IMG/VR virus record: IMGVR_UViG_3300031578_000149
Location: 1-38,489 of that record
DNA from: a virus
Reading direction: 5' to 3' (one strand)
Length of the DNA: 38,489 nucleotides
The translations under genes were made by a program, and so were the position numbers. The stretch's first letter is position 1, and every line of letters starts with the position of its first letter. The notes beneath the pieces are model-generated. The model was not told the DNA's origin and searched no databases. It worked only from the letters and a program-made list of their open reading frames with translations. This document shows positions 16,172-25,097 of this stretch, piece by piece.

Positions 16172-17278
16172 TTATATTTTCGTTGTTGTTAATACACCAT
16201 CGTCACCAATTGTAACCCGCCATCTCGAAGTGTCTGGTGAAGTTAATATGATGCCTTTTGTTGTATCTGTTATTTCAATATCGTTAGCCGTTTTTATAAT
16301 TCCACCACTTGCATTTATTGTTAGCAAACCTGCGGCACTTACATTAAAATCTACATAGTAAGTCGCACTGCCATTTGCATCATTATAAGTTAATCTTAAA
16401 CAGTTACCATCTGCACTGTTTATTTCTAAAGACTTATCAGGCGCTGTAGTCTTGATACCCGTGTTACCAGTAGCCGTTACTACTGTTAATCCAATTGCAG
16501 GTGTTGAAGTCTGAGAAAGATAAATTTTTTGTCCTGAATTAGCGGTTATAGATATTGGATTATCTGCATTCCAAATGGTATTTAAAGCATCGTTATATCT
16601 AATTCTTAACCCGTCATTAATTGCATTACCTAACCAAATAAAAGAGTTGGTCCCCTTTGAATAAAATTTCAGGTCAACAATTGTATTTGAACCTATTGCA
16701 TATATCCCATCATATCTTATAGCAAACCCCTGCGATAGATTAAGTGCATAACAAGCAATAATATTGTCAATATCAGATGCTTTGGTATTGGTATTCCCTA
16801 CTATTTCTAATTTACCAGTTGGCGTTGATACCCCAACCCCTGCCCTATTATTAACTGTATCAACCGATAAAATTACATTACTATCTTTATCATTTACATT
16901 TACTACATTTACAGCATCGGTAGCAGGTGTAATTGTAAGTCCACCTGTAAGCGTTCCACCTGTTAGCGCTAAATACAATCCATCAAAATAAGTTTTAAGA
17001 GTACTTTTAATTGTACTCAATAAAGAATGTTTAAGTGTAGTTCCATCTACAAGCGGGAACTTATTAGCATCGGCTAAAACTGTTTGCTCAGTAGATGCAC
17101 CAATAATAGTTGCAATAGAAGTTGCTGTTTCGGGTGCGTGTAAATTCCCAGCCAAAGCATCTGTTAAATTATTTTCTGTTTTTACATAAGTTGTCCCATT
17201 GGTAATATCATCCATAGTACCGCTAAATGAACCAATTGATAACTCATCGATCAATTTTAAACTCTTTAATAATGCCAT
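16172..17278 (-). CDS. tail fibre-like protein
   Basis: 368 residues of repetitive, polar beta structure with phage-fibre hallmarks: LTGGTLTGGLTITP near residue 110, GVGVSTPTGKLEIVGN near 147-162 and NTGIKTTAPDKSLEINSADG near 270-290, the 'GIgT..P..kLeV' motif that precedes many fibre tips. No C-terminal intramolecular chaperone with an obvious catalytic pair is visible, and no signal peptide, unlike the larger fibre-like protein at 6573-9662. It overlaps the upstream 77-residue gene by one base. Likely a virion-borne host-recognition fibre. Confidence 0.72.
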   Translation of the reverse strand: MALLKSLKLIDELSIGSFSGTMDDITNGTTYVKTENNLTDALAGNLHAPETATSIATIIGASTEQTVLADANKFPLVDGTTLKHSLLSTIKSTLKTYFDGLYLALTGGTLTGGLTITPATDAVNVVNVNDKDSNVILSVDTVNNRAGVGVSTPTGKLEIVGNTNTKASDIDNIIACYALNLSQGFAIRYDGIYAIGSNTIVDLKFYSKGTNSFIWLGNAINDGLRIRYNDALNTIWNADNPISITANSGQKIYLSQTSTPAIGLTVVTATGNTGIKTTAPDKSLEINSADGNCLRLTYNDANGSATYYVDFNVSAAGLLTINASGGIIKTANDIEITDTTKGIILTSPDTSRWRVTIGDDGVLTTTKI

Positions 17279-17511
17279 TATTTTTGTATGATCCCTTTAT
17301 TTTTCAAATCATTTACTAATGTGCATAGATAATTAGCAACATCTCCAATGGTCGCTTCATTTACATTTAATGTTCTTATTTCTGTATAATTCTTAACGTA
17401 CATATTCTCACCGGCATTAAATTTATTTATTATCTTTTCAATATCCTGTATTGCCCTTGTGGGGATAACTCTTTCTTTACCAACTTTAATTGTTTGTTTA
17501 ACGTTTGCCAA
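17278..17511 (-). CDS. hypothetical protein, 77 residues
   Basis: A basic N-terminus (MANVKQTIKVGKERVIPTRA) is followed by two amphipathic helices (DIEKIINKFNAGENMYVKNY; VANYLCTLVNDLKNKG). It overlaps the nozzle gene by 14 bases and the fibre gene by one, so it is probably a small tail-assembly or fibre-attachment protein. No family recognised. Confidence 0.6.
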   Translation of the reverse strand: MANVKQTIKVGKERVIPTRAIQDIEKIINKFNAGENMYVKNYTEIRTLNVNEATIGDVANYLCTLVNDLKNKGIIQK

Positions 17512-19729
17512 TTAAACTCCGATAAATTACTTCCATCGAACCTACAAAATTAGTAAACGCAGTCCCGGTCGTAACTGCCGCTGCATTTAATTTAATTCTT
17601 ATGCTTTTTTTATATTGATTGATCAGGGTCTCGTTAGTATAAGCCGTGTTTACGGTTGCACCTTCAAAACCATAATTTATGGAAACAGTCCCGGTAGCAT
17701 CTGTTTTTATCATCGCTATGGATTTATTCTGTCTTGGTTCTCCAAAGATTAAATCTTGCGAATACCACTCCCACGCTTGCGTATATGTAGAAACTGTTGG
17801 TCTCATTAACTTTTGTGTAGCCGTTGCGTAGGATAGATAAACTTCTCCATCTTTCCCCTTAAAAACACCACCATTAGCATTTGAAACATATCCACCGAAA
17901 GTAAAGCAATCCCATCTTTCTTTTATTGGATGATAAGCCCAAGCCATAAAATTATAAGTTGTGCCGGTTACAACGTAATCGTTTATAAATAAAACATATC
18001 CTTTTTTTGCATCCGAAGTAACTATCAAATCTTCTAAAGCATTATTCGTTAATGTTGCCCAGCTCTTTCCGCTTGATGTACTTTGCCTTATTGCATCACC
18101 TATTCTTGTAAAAGTTCCACCTTGATACATCCAGACATTATTGTAGTTCCCAAAGAACATTCCTTGTTCGTTTGTAGTAACTGAAAATTGGTCGTGACAT
18201 CCTGCATCTTCAAAAACATCTTGTATATAAAATCCTTCTATATTTATTCTATAAACCTTATTCAAAGAAAAAGCGTATAAAAATCCCTCATAGTATTTTA
18301 ACGCTACTAAAGGTTCGGGCATTTCTAAAAAGTCAGTATAGTAATCGAACATATCGTATCTGAAATACTTCGATTTGAAAATCCTTCTTAATTCCGAACC
18401 TGCTAATGTTGCTTGGGTACACTTCGTTACAAAATGATAACCACCGCCTGCTGTTGATAAACCATAGTATAAAGCAGGGTCAGTTAAATTCTCAGGCATA
18501 CCTGAATTTTCTTCATACGTCACAGGGTTGCCTGGGTATATGGTAGTCCCTGCATCAAGAGAATATCTTGTACCATAATCTCTAACTGTTACCAATTGGT
18601 GATCAGTAGAAGCACCCCAGTTATCATCATTTATATCTATCGAAGCGACTAACCTATATAACCCTATATTATCGACACTATCATCAGTTGAATCTGCTCT
18701 ATAAAGGTTTACAGCAGTTATCCTTTTATTGAAAGCAGATAATCCTGTTTCTTGGAAAGCAGTCCCGTTAGTTGGAGTAGCATAATGGGCAGTAATTACT
18801 ACATCATAATATGGATATTCCGTCCCATCAAGTCCCGTTAAACTCCCTACGATTGGACTTTCCTGCAACCCATCATAAGTAGAGGACAATCCCCATTTAT
18901 AATAAATATTAGCTTGGAAAAATCCAGGGGCAGTACCTCCTGCCACGGGACTACTTGCTATATTGCAATAACCCGGGTTGCTGTTGGTAGCATTGAAATT
19001 AACACATTGTGATACTTCATAAGTTAAATAAAGCGCCGCAGTACCTGGTGCAGTTAAAGTCGTTCCTGTGTAAGTAGAACCTGTTAATTCAAAAGTCTTA
19101 TCAAAATTATTTACAGTTTTGACAACCCAAATCCCATTTATACTCGCTGAATCTGTACCTGTTGCATCTGATATTTTAACTATATCTCCGTTTTTTAATG
19201 AATGTGTAGGTGTAGTCGTAACTACTATCGTTCCCGAATTGTTCGCTATCGAAGCAATCGCAAAAGATGTCCCATAATCAAATAATCCGTGATCCATCCT
19301 GCCAATCCAATAACCTTGATAACCATCAATTCCTACGTGTACTTGTTGATTTTGTAAAGTCAAAGTCACGTTATCAGAACTTAAAGAACTTATAATATTT
19401 AGTTTCCTTTTATTCGCAGCAGTAGTACCATAAAAATCTGTGATTACACTTATAGTATTATTGTAAGAATCGTGGTAAATTAAATCATAAATACCATCGT
19501 GTTCTATAAATTCTCCTTGTTTTATATAAGCAATAGCATCATCAATAGTCCCATCTAAGTCGGAATCTATAAGAATCTCAGTATCCGTAGGGATCCCCCT
19601 TAATATTCCCTCTCCTACATCCCCGTCTACATTCAGAGAATCAGAAGCGGATTCTTGAGGTATATCTTCTGCATCTAAAGAAGAGATAATCCCATACTTA
19701 AATTCTTTTATGACTGAAGTTTCTCTCAT
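17498..19729 (-). CDS. tail nozzle / DNA-stabilisation-like protein (gp12/gp10 type)
   Basis: 743 residues, beta-rich. It opens with a pattern common to podovirus nozzle proteins (KEFKYGIISSLDAEDIPQE, 'sLNVDGDVGEGILRGIP'), then propeller-like repeats with W/Y-ending blades: YNNVWMYQGGTFTRIGDAI, WAYHPIKERWDCFTFGGYVS. It contains Ig-like polar stretches (SGTIVVTTTPTHSLKNGDIV). Position right after an adaptor-like gene, with a 4-base overlap, supports a tail hub role below the portal. Comparable to the P22 gp10 or T7 gp12 role by size, fold impression and order, not by alignment. Confidence 0.7.
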   Translation of the reverse strand: MRETSVIKEFKYGIISSLDAEDIPQESASDSLNVDGDVGEGILRGIPTDTEILIDSDLDGTIDDAIAYIKQGEFIEHDGIYDLIYHDSYNNTISVITDFYGTTAANKRKLNIISSLSSDNVTLTLQNQQVHVGIDGYQGYWIGRMDHGLFDYGTSFAIASIANNSGTIVVTTTPTHSLKNGDIVKISDATGTDSASINGIWVVKTVNNFDKTFELTGSTYTGTTLTAPGTAALYLTYEVSQCVNFNATNSNPGYCNIASSPVAGGTAPGFFQANIYYKWGLSSTYDGLQESPIVGSLTGLDGTEYPYYDVVITAHYATPTNGTAFQETGLSAFNKRITAVNLYRADSTDDSVDNIGLYRLVASIDINDDNWGASTDHQLVTVRDYGTRYSLDAGTTIYPGNPVTYEENSGMPENLTDPALYYGLSTAGGGYHFVTKCTQATLAGSELRRIFKSKYFRYDMFDYYTDFLEMPEPLVALKYYEGFLYAFSLNKVYRINIEGFYIQDVFEDAGCHDQFSVTTNEQGMFFGNYNNVWMYQGGTFTRIGDAIRQSTSSGKSWATLTNNALEDLIVTSDAKKGYVLFINDYVVTGTTYNFMAWAYHPIKERWDCFTFGGYVSNANGGVFKGKDGEVYLSYATATQKLMRPTVSTYTQAWEWYSQDLIFGEPRQNKSIAMIKTDATGTVSINYGFEGATVNTAYTNETLINQYKKSIRIKLNAAAVTTGTAFTNFVGSMEVIYRSLIGKR

Positions 19730-20682
19730 ATTCTCTCATACATTTCAAAACTGGCATTGGTCCAGCCCGAAGGCGCTGTTATTGTTATCTGGCTCGAGCT
19801 GTCATAAGTATAACCGCAATCTTCGTTGGAAAAATTGATAATTGTTCCAACACTAAAATCACCGGTTGAGGTTAAAGTAATTGTGTCGCCAATAACTGAA
19901 CAAGAAATTGTGCTGTAATTTATTTGTATATCGGGGTCAAAATCACCTGTTGTTGTAATTTTGTAATAAACATATTTAGTATAAAGTTCAGTTAAAGCCG
20001 GTATCGAAATAGTAGAACTATAAGTAGAATCATTTGGTCGTCTTGGTAAGATATGTGATCCTGCGTGCTGGTAATTTTGCACCGTTCCATCACCTGTGGT
20101 TTGTAAACTATTAAAATATCTTTTTAATTTAATTTTTAATTTTTCATAACGGGATTCGTGCCATTGCGCTAATTGTAAATTTATAGTTTTAACTACTTCC
20201 CCACGTGATACAAAATCTATCGGGAACTTTCCAAAATATTTGCTTAAAACATAAGATTCATTAGCGTCTCTGAATTGTTCCGCTATTTCCATAGCAGTGG
20301 ATTCATTAGTTAATGTATCCGGTAATTTTTCATAATGGAGATATGCAGATGAAATTTCTGTATTTAACCCTGTTATCGGGGTACTCGTTAATGAATATAT
20401 GAATAACTTTCCTAATTCGATTTCGTATTTATAATTGTAATCCCCTGAATATTTGGGATTATCACTCGAATCATAAAAAACTAAATCTTTTAAACTTATA
20501 AACCCGGTTGGCAATGCCCACGCAAAGTTAGTCGCTATACTTGATAAACTTGCCCTTGTGGTTAATGTTCCGGTTTCACTTGCAAGTATTTTCTGAGCTG
20601 TATCTAAATCTAATCTGATTTGATTTCTTGGCACGCCCGGGAATACTTGTCTTATACTTTCGATTAATTGTAAGGTGTTCAC
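19726..20682 (-). CDS. head-tail adaptor / tail tubular A-like protein with Ig-like C-terminus
   Basis: 318 residues. The N-terminal 200 residues are a helical bundle with a strand insert typical of adaptors: MNTLQLIESIRQVFPGVPRN, WALPTGFISLKDLVFYDSS, then SAYLHYEKLPDTLTNESTAM and EQFRDANESYVLSKYFGKF. The last about 90 residues are a beta domain resembling a phage Ig-like fold. It would connect portal and nozzle. Overlaps with both neighbours (1 and 4 bases) show tight coupling. Identification is from pattern and order. Confidence 0.62.
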   Translation of the reverse strand: MNTLQLIESIRQVFPGVPRNQIRLDLDTAQKILASETGTLTTRASLSSIATNFAWALPTGFISLKDLVFYDSSDNPKYSGDYNYKYEIELGKLFIYSLTSTPITGLNTEISSAYLHYEKLPDTLTNESTAMEIAEQFRDANESYVLSKYFGKFPIDFVSRGEVVKTINLQLAQWHESRYEKLKIKLKRYFNSLQTTGDGTVQNYQHAGSHILPRRPNDSTYSSTISIPALTELYTKYVYYKITTTGDFDPDIQINYSTISCSVIGDTITLTSTGDFSVGTIINFSNEDCGYTYDSSSQITITAPSGWTNASFEMYERI

Positions 20683-21146
20683 TATACTATGCCTACTAAA
20701 ATTTCAACATTCGCTACTGTCGTTGCACCAGTTGAATATATAGAAACTGATGCTGTGGACATCAACAAGGGTATTATTATAAAATCGCCTACGCCTGATA
20801 ATGAGAAGGGATAACCATCAACAACAGGGTCAACGGTATAAAACTTACCTGCAACGTCTGGAGTTCCACTTGAACCCGCACTTACTATTTTTATATATAA
20901 GAAAGACATTACGCCAACTTCATTTAATATTGTTGAGTGGCTTAATGCTACGGGTGAAGTGGTTGTTAAATAGGTATCATATAAAACCTTAGTGCTTGTA
21001 GTTCCTATTGTTTTAATAGTCGAACTACCAAACACTTTATCTAAATTAGAGTTGATATTATAAGAAACATCACTACCGTCCGATAATGTTACTTCTTCTG
21101 TCGGTACTACCTGCCCCGAATATCTAAATTTGAATGATGTTGCCAC
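20682..21146 (-). CDS. hypothetical structural protein, 154 residues
   Basis: A Ser/Thr/Val-rich beta protein (MATSFKFRYSGQVVPTEEVT; DFIIIPLLMSTASVSIYSTG). It sits between the adaptor-like gene (1-base overlap) and a coiled-coil structural gene (1-base gap). Probably a virion component such as a ring, decoration or fibre-anchor protein; no family recognised. Confidence 0.62.
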   Translation of the reverse strand: MATSFKFRYSGQVVPTEEVTLSDGSDVSYNINSNLDKVFGSSTIKTIGTTSTKVLYDTYLTTTSPVALSHSTILNEVGVMSFLYIKIVSAGSSGTPDVAGKFYTVDPVVDGYPFSLSGVGDFIIIPLLMSTASVSIYSTGATTVANVEILVGIV

Positions 21147-21147
21147 G

Positions 21148-22425
21148 TTAAATTCCTTTCACGAAAAGTTCAAAATCCTTTTTTAAACTTTCTAATCCTA
21201 AAGCGTATTGTTGAAATTGTATGTTGTATTGATTTATTCTACTGCCTACTCTTGAGATTTCCTGATTGATCTCAGTAGAATATGAATTTATTTCCTGTCC
21301 ATAATTCTGGAGTTTTGCTGAATATTCTTGTATTTGTCTTTCTAATTCTTTCGATTTATTTACAATCGCAGTTTCTAAAGTTTTAGATTTGTTTGTAATA
21401 TCTAATTCTAAATCAGCCCTTCTGTTTGCTATATCAACTTGAGACCCTTGTGCAGCATTAGATAATTCTTCTTGTAATGCTTGTTGAGCGTTAAATTTAT
21501 TTAACTCTACTTGTGTTTTTGTCTGTTCTATTAATCTTTGCTGTGTTAATTGTGCATCCGTAATAGCAATTTGTAAGTTAGCGTCAAACTCGCCCTTCTC
21601 TTTATTAAAATCATTTAAAGAAACTAAGAGTTCCTTTTGCATCTGTTCTAATAAAGTATTCTGTTTACTCAAGTGTGCATTAGCAAGTTCAATATCCTGA
21701 TTTGTTAAGGATGTATCTACATTAGTAAAATTACCGCTGAATACAGGGGGAGTGTAAACTAATGTATCTGTAAAGGAAACTGCGGTTGATGCAACCGTAT
21801 CTATTAAAGCATTGATATAAATCGCAGGCGTATATTCAGCATCGGTATAAGAAGCATCTGTGTAAGAAGCATCTGCCCACGTGAATGAGGGACTTGCGGG
21901 AACAATAGGCTTTACAATCGTAATTATTGAAAGTCCTCCCAGCGTGGTAATTGTTAAATCAGACATTTGTCTCAATCTACCTTGAATACAAGCGTATATT
22001 ACCACTCCTTCATCTAAATCCGCAGGAAATGCTGTAATAGTAGAATCACCATAAGCCACTGTTGGGTATGCCATCGCAACCACTGTACCGCTCGTAGGTT
22101 TTACATAAGCTAAACCATTTAAAATATACCAGGCAGGATCGGTAGAGATCGCATAATGTATTGAGTTTGAATCAACTACTTGTGCGGCTAATCCAGCATC
22201 AACTTTTCTTGCACCGTAATTTGATTTATGTGCTCTTAAAACTCTATATGCAACTATGGAAACTCCCGAACCCGAATCTGCTAAATCAACAGTAAACTTT
22301 TCTAATCTTTCAGGAGGGAGTATATTTACAAAAAATTTACCACCTGCTGTTAAGAAATCAGATAAAGCAGCATCATCTCCTACTGAACCTATCTTATTTT
22401 CAATTCGTTCTTTATATGTTGACAT
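21148..22425 (-). CDS. virion structural protein with long coiled coil, 425 residues
   Basis: The N-terminal 200 residues form a mixed domain (KIGSVGDDAALSDFLTAGGK; FFVNILPPERLEKFTVDL). A short repeat (TDASY, TDASY, TDAEY) occurs near 190-200. Residues about 250-425 form an uninterrupted charged coiled coil (KSKELERQIQEYSAKLQNYG). This could be a tail or head whisker or fibre that projects as a bundle. It follows the capsid block after a terminator-like hairpin. The only good ribosome site (AAGGAG) is over 20 bases from the ATG, so translation initiation is weak or the AT-rich leader compensates. Confidence 0.65.
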   Translation of the reverse strand: MSTYKERIENKIGSVGDDAALSDFLTAGGKFFVNILPPERLEKFTVDLADSGSGVSIVAYRVLRAHKSNYGARKVDAGLAAQVVDSNSIHYAISTDPAWYILNGLAYVKPTSGTVVAMAYPTVAYGDSTITAFPADLDEGVVIYACIQGRLRQMSDLTITTLGGLSIITIVKPIVPASPSFTWADASYTDASYTDAEYTPAIYINALIDTVASTAVSFTDTLVYTPPVFSGNFTNVDTSLTNQDIELANAHLSKQNTLLEQMQKELLVSLNDFNKEKGEFDANLQIAITDAQLTQQRLIEQTKTQVELNKFNAQQALQEELSNAAQGSQVDIANRRADLELDITNKSKTLETAIVNKSKELERQIQEYSAKLQNYGQEINSYSTEINQEISRVGSRINQYNIQFQQYALGLESLKKDFELFVKGI

Positions 22426-22453
22426 TATTTTTTAATTTTTAATTTTTCTCCTT

Positions 22454-22480
22454 AAAAAGTGGGGCATTTCTGCCCCTTTT
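22454..22480 (-). terminator. terminator-like hairpin after the capsid genes
   Basis: On the minus strand GGGGCA-GAAA-TGCCCC (22476-22461) forms a perfect 6-bp stem with a GNRA loop, followed by ACTTTTT. The A-run on the other side could make it act in both directions. It sits between the possible decoration gene and the next structural gene, so it probably lets some transcription through and lowers expression downstream of the capsid genes. Confidence 0.65.
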
Positions 22481-22483
22481 AGT

Positions 22484-22978
22484 TTATTGTATGATTGTGA
22501 AAGTAAGTGTGTGCGCTAAAAGCGTTCCACTTGCTGCATTCATACTAAATGCGTGATACTTAGTTGCTGGGGCACGGAATTTCATTCCTGTTGCTACATT
22601 GGCTATCGCCACTACATCTGCTACTGGTAAGTCTGGGTCAATAATAAATGATACACCTAAGACTGCTGCTGCATATCCTAAATCATCACATATATTCCCA
22701 TACTCTGCACCATTAGTTACCGTAGGTCTTCCAGTTGTTCCTGCTAATGCAAGACCTTTAGCCTTGCTAAAATATAACGCTATCGGAGCTGCTGCCGCAT
22801 CTTGAGCTGCTGATGCCGCTACAATAAGTGTATATTTCTTAGAACAATCTATTCCCTCTGGTGTCGGAGGTGTCCAGTTGCAAAGATTAGCTGCATCTGT
22901 TGTCGCAGTACAAGAAGTAACCACTTGTTTACCTACTGATACTGGGCTTGTCCACGCTGTTTGTGTCTGAGCTGCCAT
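22484..22978 (-). CDS. possible capsid decoration / head protein, 164 residues
   Basis: Ala-, Thr- and Val-rich beta protein with four cysteines in the first 95 residues (SCTATTDAANLCNWTPPTPEG; ..GNICDDLGY..). AAAGGA lies 10 bases before the ATG. Directly after the major capsid gene and before a terminator-like hairpin, the usual place of a highly made decoration or head-fibre protein. No motif proves it. Confidence 0.55.
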   Translation of the reverse strand: MAAQTQTAWTSPVSVGKQVVTSCTATTDAANLCNWTPPTPEGIDCSKKYTLIVAASAAQDAAAAPIALYFSKAKGLALAGTTGRPTVTNGAEYGNICDDLGYAAAVLGVSFIIDPDLPVADVVAIANVATGMKFRAPATKYHAFSMNAASGTLLAHTLTFTIIQ

Positions 22979-22998
22979 TATTTTTTTTCCTTTCTATC

Positions 22999-24339
22999 TT
23001 ATACCAGATAAAGAATATTGTGATTATAAATATTCGTAATTGCAATACCTTCATCTGAAAAATATTGGTTCTTTTGATAATCAGGAGCATCGTTAGTAAC
23101 GATATTCTGTTGATACTCCGGATTTCTGAAAACCATATGAGAGATGTTAGCAGGGTCAACTGCGAAACCAGCTTTGTAAGCAAATGGGTCTTTGGTCATT
23201 ACAGGTGTTCTTACAAATTGAATTACCCCGTGTGGTGATTCCCATTCCTTAATATTGAATCCTAAAGATGATGCTCTTTCGGAATTCATTTTCGGGAAGT
23301 TTACAGTCCATTTTGATTTAGCTGCTACGCCTGCTCCGCCAGCCCCTTCTAACTTATTGAAGAAAGATAAAAGCCCCGCACCCACAAATATTGGCAGAAC
23401 TTTATCGGGTGATTCGTCAAATATTTTCTCGCAGTCATCAACCCAATTTGCATAAGTATAAGATGCTTCTGTGATTGGGAAAATATTCTGATCGTCACTT
23501 GTTACAGAGGATGAACCATAATTATACACTGCTGAAAATGCACCGTAAGTAGAACGTACTGTATTCCCATCAATGTCAGTTCTTCCACCGTCTCCGAACG
23601 TATCGCCTGATTCCCCAATACCTATATTAGATATTGAGAATAAAAGATCACGTTCTTTTTTGATCATATGTTCCTGACCCTTGATCCTTTTCATTCTGTT
23701 ATATTCAGAACTTTCTCCTCTTAAAGACGCCTGCATTAACGTTTTAGTCAACTGGAACGATGTTTTATGAATTCCACATTGATTCCAACGTGTAAGAAGT
23801 TCATTGTGTGAAGGTTTAGCTGCTACTGTGCCTTCGCCAAATGACGTACCTTGAAGAACTAACCAGTCGTCATTAGCTATTACTACTGATGCACTGCCTA
23901 AATTCTTCACGTTAATTGAAGTTGTTGAGGTAAATGTGGTTATCAGTAATTGACCCTTTGGCGCACCTGAAGGTTTTGAATTTACATTTGCGTGAACATT
24001 TACTTTTTGCCCTACTAAATAATTTGCAAGAGCAGCGGGCATACCTACTGCATTTGTTACTACTACTGCTAACGTATCTTCAGCGTTATCCGCATCTGAT
24101 GTAGTACCCGTAGTTACTTGAAAATATTGTTTCACCCAGGGTGAAGTGAATTGGAACAGCTTATACTGAGGGTCTTTTAACCCTGATTGCTGATCCCAAT
24201 TTGAAACTGCTGTCAAAAACGGCGCTACTTCAGCGTAACGTGTTTTAACAACCTGCGGCTGTACATAAAAATCCCGTCTATCAGTATATAATACCGAAGA
24301 CGAAGACCCTTGATACAGATGTTTTTCTTCTGCTGCCAT
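22999..24339 (-). CDS. major capsid protein
   Basis: 446 residues. Order (portal, scaffold, this gene) and length fit an HK97-fold capsid protein of the SU10-like type. Visible features: an N-terminal arm with aromatic/charged residues (LYTDRRDFYVQPQVVKTRYA), WVKQYFQVTT strands, a helical segment (KRIKGQEHMIKKERDLLFSI) resembling the spine helix, and a C-terminal part with DPFAYKAGFAVDPANISHM. There is no sign of a fused protease. It should be the most abundant virion protein; the terminator-like hairpin one gene downstream fits high expression of this block. Confidence 0.78.
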   Translation of the reverse strand: MAAEEKHLYQGSSSSVLYTDRRDFYVQPQVVKTRYAEVAPFLTAVSNWDQQSGLKDPQYKLFQFTSPWVKQYFQVTTGTTSDADNAEDTLAVVVTNAVGMPAALANYLVGQKVNVHANVNSKPSGAPKGQLLITTFTSTTSINVKNLGSASVVIANDDWLVLQGTSFGEGTVAAKPSHNELLTRWNQCGIHKTSFQLTKTLMQASLRGESSEYNRMKRIKGQEHMIKKERDLLFSISNIGIGESGDTFGDGGRTDIDGNTVRSTYGAFSAVYNYGSSSVTSDDQNIFPITEASYTYANWVDDCEKIFDESPDKVLPIFVGAGLLSFFNKLEGAGGAGVAAKSKWTVNFPKMNSERASSLGFNIKEWESPHGVIQFVRTPVMTKDPFAYKAGFAVDPANISHMVFRNPEYQQNIVTNDAPDYQKNQYFSDEGIAITNIYNHNILYLV

Positions 24340-24373
24340 TTAAAATTAACTCTCTTTCTTTATAAGACTTTTC

Positions 24374-25075
24374 CTAAAGCCTATAAGATTTCTTTTGTGT
24401 TATACCTTCATTAAAAGCATCATCGACAGTTTTAACCGAGTTTACCGATTCTCCGCCAACAGGAGGAGGTGGTGCTTTCTTAACTGATTCCGGTGATGTT
24501 TTGTTATTCAGAAAACTCATAGCTGCGTCATACATTACATCATACATTTTGGGATTTTGTAAGTGAGGTGAATTAGCAAAAAAATCTACAATGTTTTGAC
24601 TTTTCTGCGAGCTTTTATTCACTTCGACCAACTTAGCAACCGTATATTGTTTTATTGCTTGCTGCTTTTCAATCTCCTGTCTTTGTGTTTCTGTCTGTTG
24701 TGTCTGCTTTTGCATTTTCTGAATCTGTTTTAAAGTATAATTGCTTAATTCAGTATTATACTTTAACATTTCTATTGGGTCAGTTTTATCTTGCGGAAGA
24801 ACTGGAGGTGCATCCTCTACTGGAGGTGGCTCAAGTTTTTTCTGGAGTGCCTCTAAAGCTGATTTAGCCTTAGCCGCTTCTGATTGCCAATATTCGTACC
24901 TGACGGTATCATTGTCTTTAACTGGCTCTGGAGGAGTAACTTCGGGTTCAACTGGTTCAGCCACAAGTGGCTCTTCGGTTGAAACTTGCTCAACTTTAGT
25001 TGGCTCTGCCGGAGTGTCCGTCACTGGAGGTTCAGGTAGTACAAATGTGTTTTCGTCATATTCCGATGGTGTCAT
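24374..25075 (-). CDS. capsid scaffolding protein
   Basis: 233 residues, strongly acidic and Pro/Val/Glu-rich at the N-terminus (about 1-60), with a coiled coil at 60-150 (YWQSEAAKAKSALEALQKKL; QKMQKQTQQTETQRQEIEKQ) and a short basic end (KKSYRL). This is the usual look of podovirus scaffolds, where the basic C-terminal helix binds the coat protein. It lies between portal and capsid genes. No protease motif seen. Confidence 0.75.
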   Translation of the reverse strand: MTPSEYDENTFVLPEPPVTDTPAEPTKVEQVSTEEPLVAEPVEPEVTPPEPVKDNDTVRYEYWQSEAAKAKSALEALQKKLEPPPVEDAPPVLPQDKTDPIEMLKYNTELSNYTLKQIQKMQKQTQQTETQRQEIEKQQAIKQYTVAKLVEVNKSSQKSQNIVDFFANSPHLQNPKMYDVMYDAAMSFLNNKTSPESVKKAPPPPVGGESVNSVKTVDDAFNEGITQKKSYRL

Positions 25076-25097
25076 TATATCTCCTTTGAGAAAGCCA

